Shown: piece by piece, positions 6,206 through 6,314 of the stretch | Position numbering within the stretch: position 1 is the stretch's first letter | Layout of the letters: every line of letters starts with the position of its first letter | Source: an uncultured candidate division Zixibacteria bacterium | GTDB lineage: Bacteria > Zixibacteria > MSB-5A5 > GN15 > FEB-12 | Length of the DNA: 6,314 nt | Reading direction: 5' to 3' | Assembly: GCA_913009765.1 (NCBI GenBank) | Contig: CAJVYT010000265.1 | Coordinates: forward strand, 1-6,314 | Position numbers and translations under genes: made by a program | The notes under the pieces: generated by a model | Databases searched by the model: none | What the model saw: the letters and a program-made list of their open reading frames with translations, nothing else | Told to the model about the DNA's origin: nothing

Positions 6206-6271
6206 AGATCGGAAGAGCACACGTCTGAACTCCAGTCACACTGATATATCTCGTATGCCGTCTTCTGCTTG
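6206..6271 (+). other. Illumina TruSeq P7 index adapter
   Basis: The stretch starts AGATCGGAAGAGCACACGTC and ends GCCGTCTTCTGCTTG, matching the TruSeq index adapter. The index region at 6240-6247 reads ACTGATAT, which I recall as TruSeq index 25 (ACTGAT plus AT). It is technical sequence; the genomic insert ends at 6205. It supplies the false C-terminus and stop codon of gene C. Confidence 0.98.
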
Positions 6272-6314
6272 AAAAAAAAAAAAAAAACTAACTCTATATT
6301 CCAATGAATATGTA
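6272..6314. other. A16 run and noise after the 3' adapter (not genomic)
   Basis: Sixteen A bases (6272-6287) directly follow the adapter end, then 27 bases of unrelated sequence. This is the usual result of sequencing past the end of the library molecule, not a poly(A) tail or a genomic tract. Confidence 0.93.

Noticed and set aside
6272..6287. Poly(A) tail or genomic A tract
   Set aside because: It directly follows the P7 adapter end and is a sequencing read-through artefact.

Overview
The window is a 6.3-kb assembly contig. Only about positions 159-6205 look like genomic DNA. Both ends are sequencing-library adapter: a full Illumina P5/TruSeq universal adapter at 101-158, preceded by T-rich read-through noise, and a TruSeq P7 index adapter at 6206-6271, followed by an A16 run and noise. 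The first and last open reading frames therefore run into adapter sequence, and their apparent protein ends are artefacts.

The genomic part is AT-rich and holds three genes, all on the + strand, for large secreted beta-sandwich proteins of one architectural family. Gene A (159-1673) lacks its 5' end. It has the end of an Ig-like domain, a cysteine-rich cohesin-like domain, a dockerin-like pair of Ca-binding loops, a further beta domain and a C-terminal type IX secretion (T9SS) sorting domain. Gene B (2188-4659) is complete: signal peptide, cohesin-like, two Ig/cadherin-like domains, second cohesin-like, dockerin-like pair, beta domain and T9SS sorting domain. Gene C (4711 to the adapter junction at about 6205) has a signal peptide, cohesin-like domain, two Ig-like domains and the start of a second cohesin-like domain, and is then cut off.

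The C-terminal signal built around QNYPNPFNP places the organism in or near the Bacteroidota/FCB group. Low-GC members of lineages such as Ignavibacteriota, Calditrichota, Marinimicrobia, Zixibacteria or Cloacimonadota fit best; the sequence alone does not decide which. Genes A and B would be exported by Sec, cross the outer membrane by the T9SS and be attached to the surface or released. Because cohesin-like and dockerin-like modules sit on the same chains, a self-assembling surface layer or adhesive matrix is a reasonable inference. No enzyme domain is seen, so there is no direct sign of a polysaccharide-degrading role.

Gene A ends at a strong hairpin (1703-1730). Genes B and C are 51 bp apart and probably share a transcript. 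The 514-bp gap between A and B contains no convincing gene. It does hold ordered signals: several inverted repeats, a 16-bp direct repeat with a 21-bp period, a perfect TTACAA-n4-TTGTAA palindrome, and a possible multi-branched RNA fold just ahead of gene B. No mobile element, CRISPR array, tRNA or rRNA was found.
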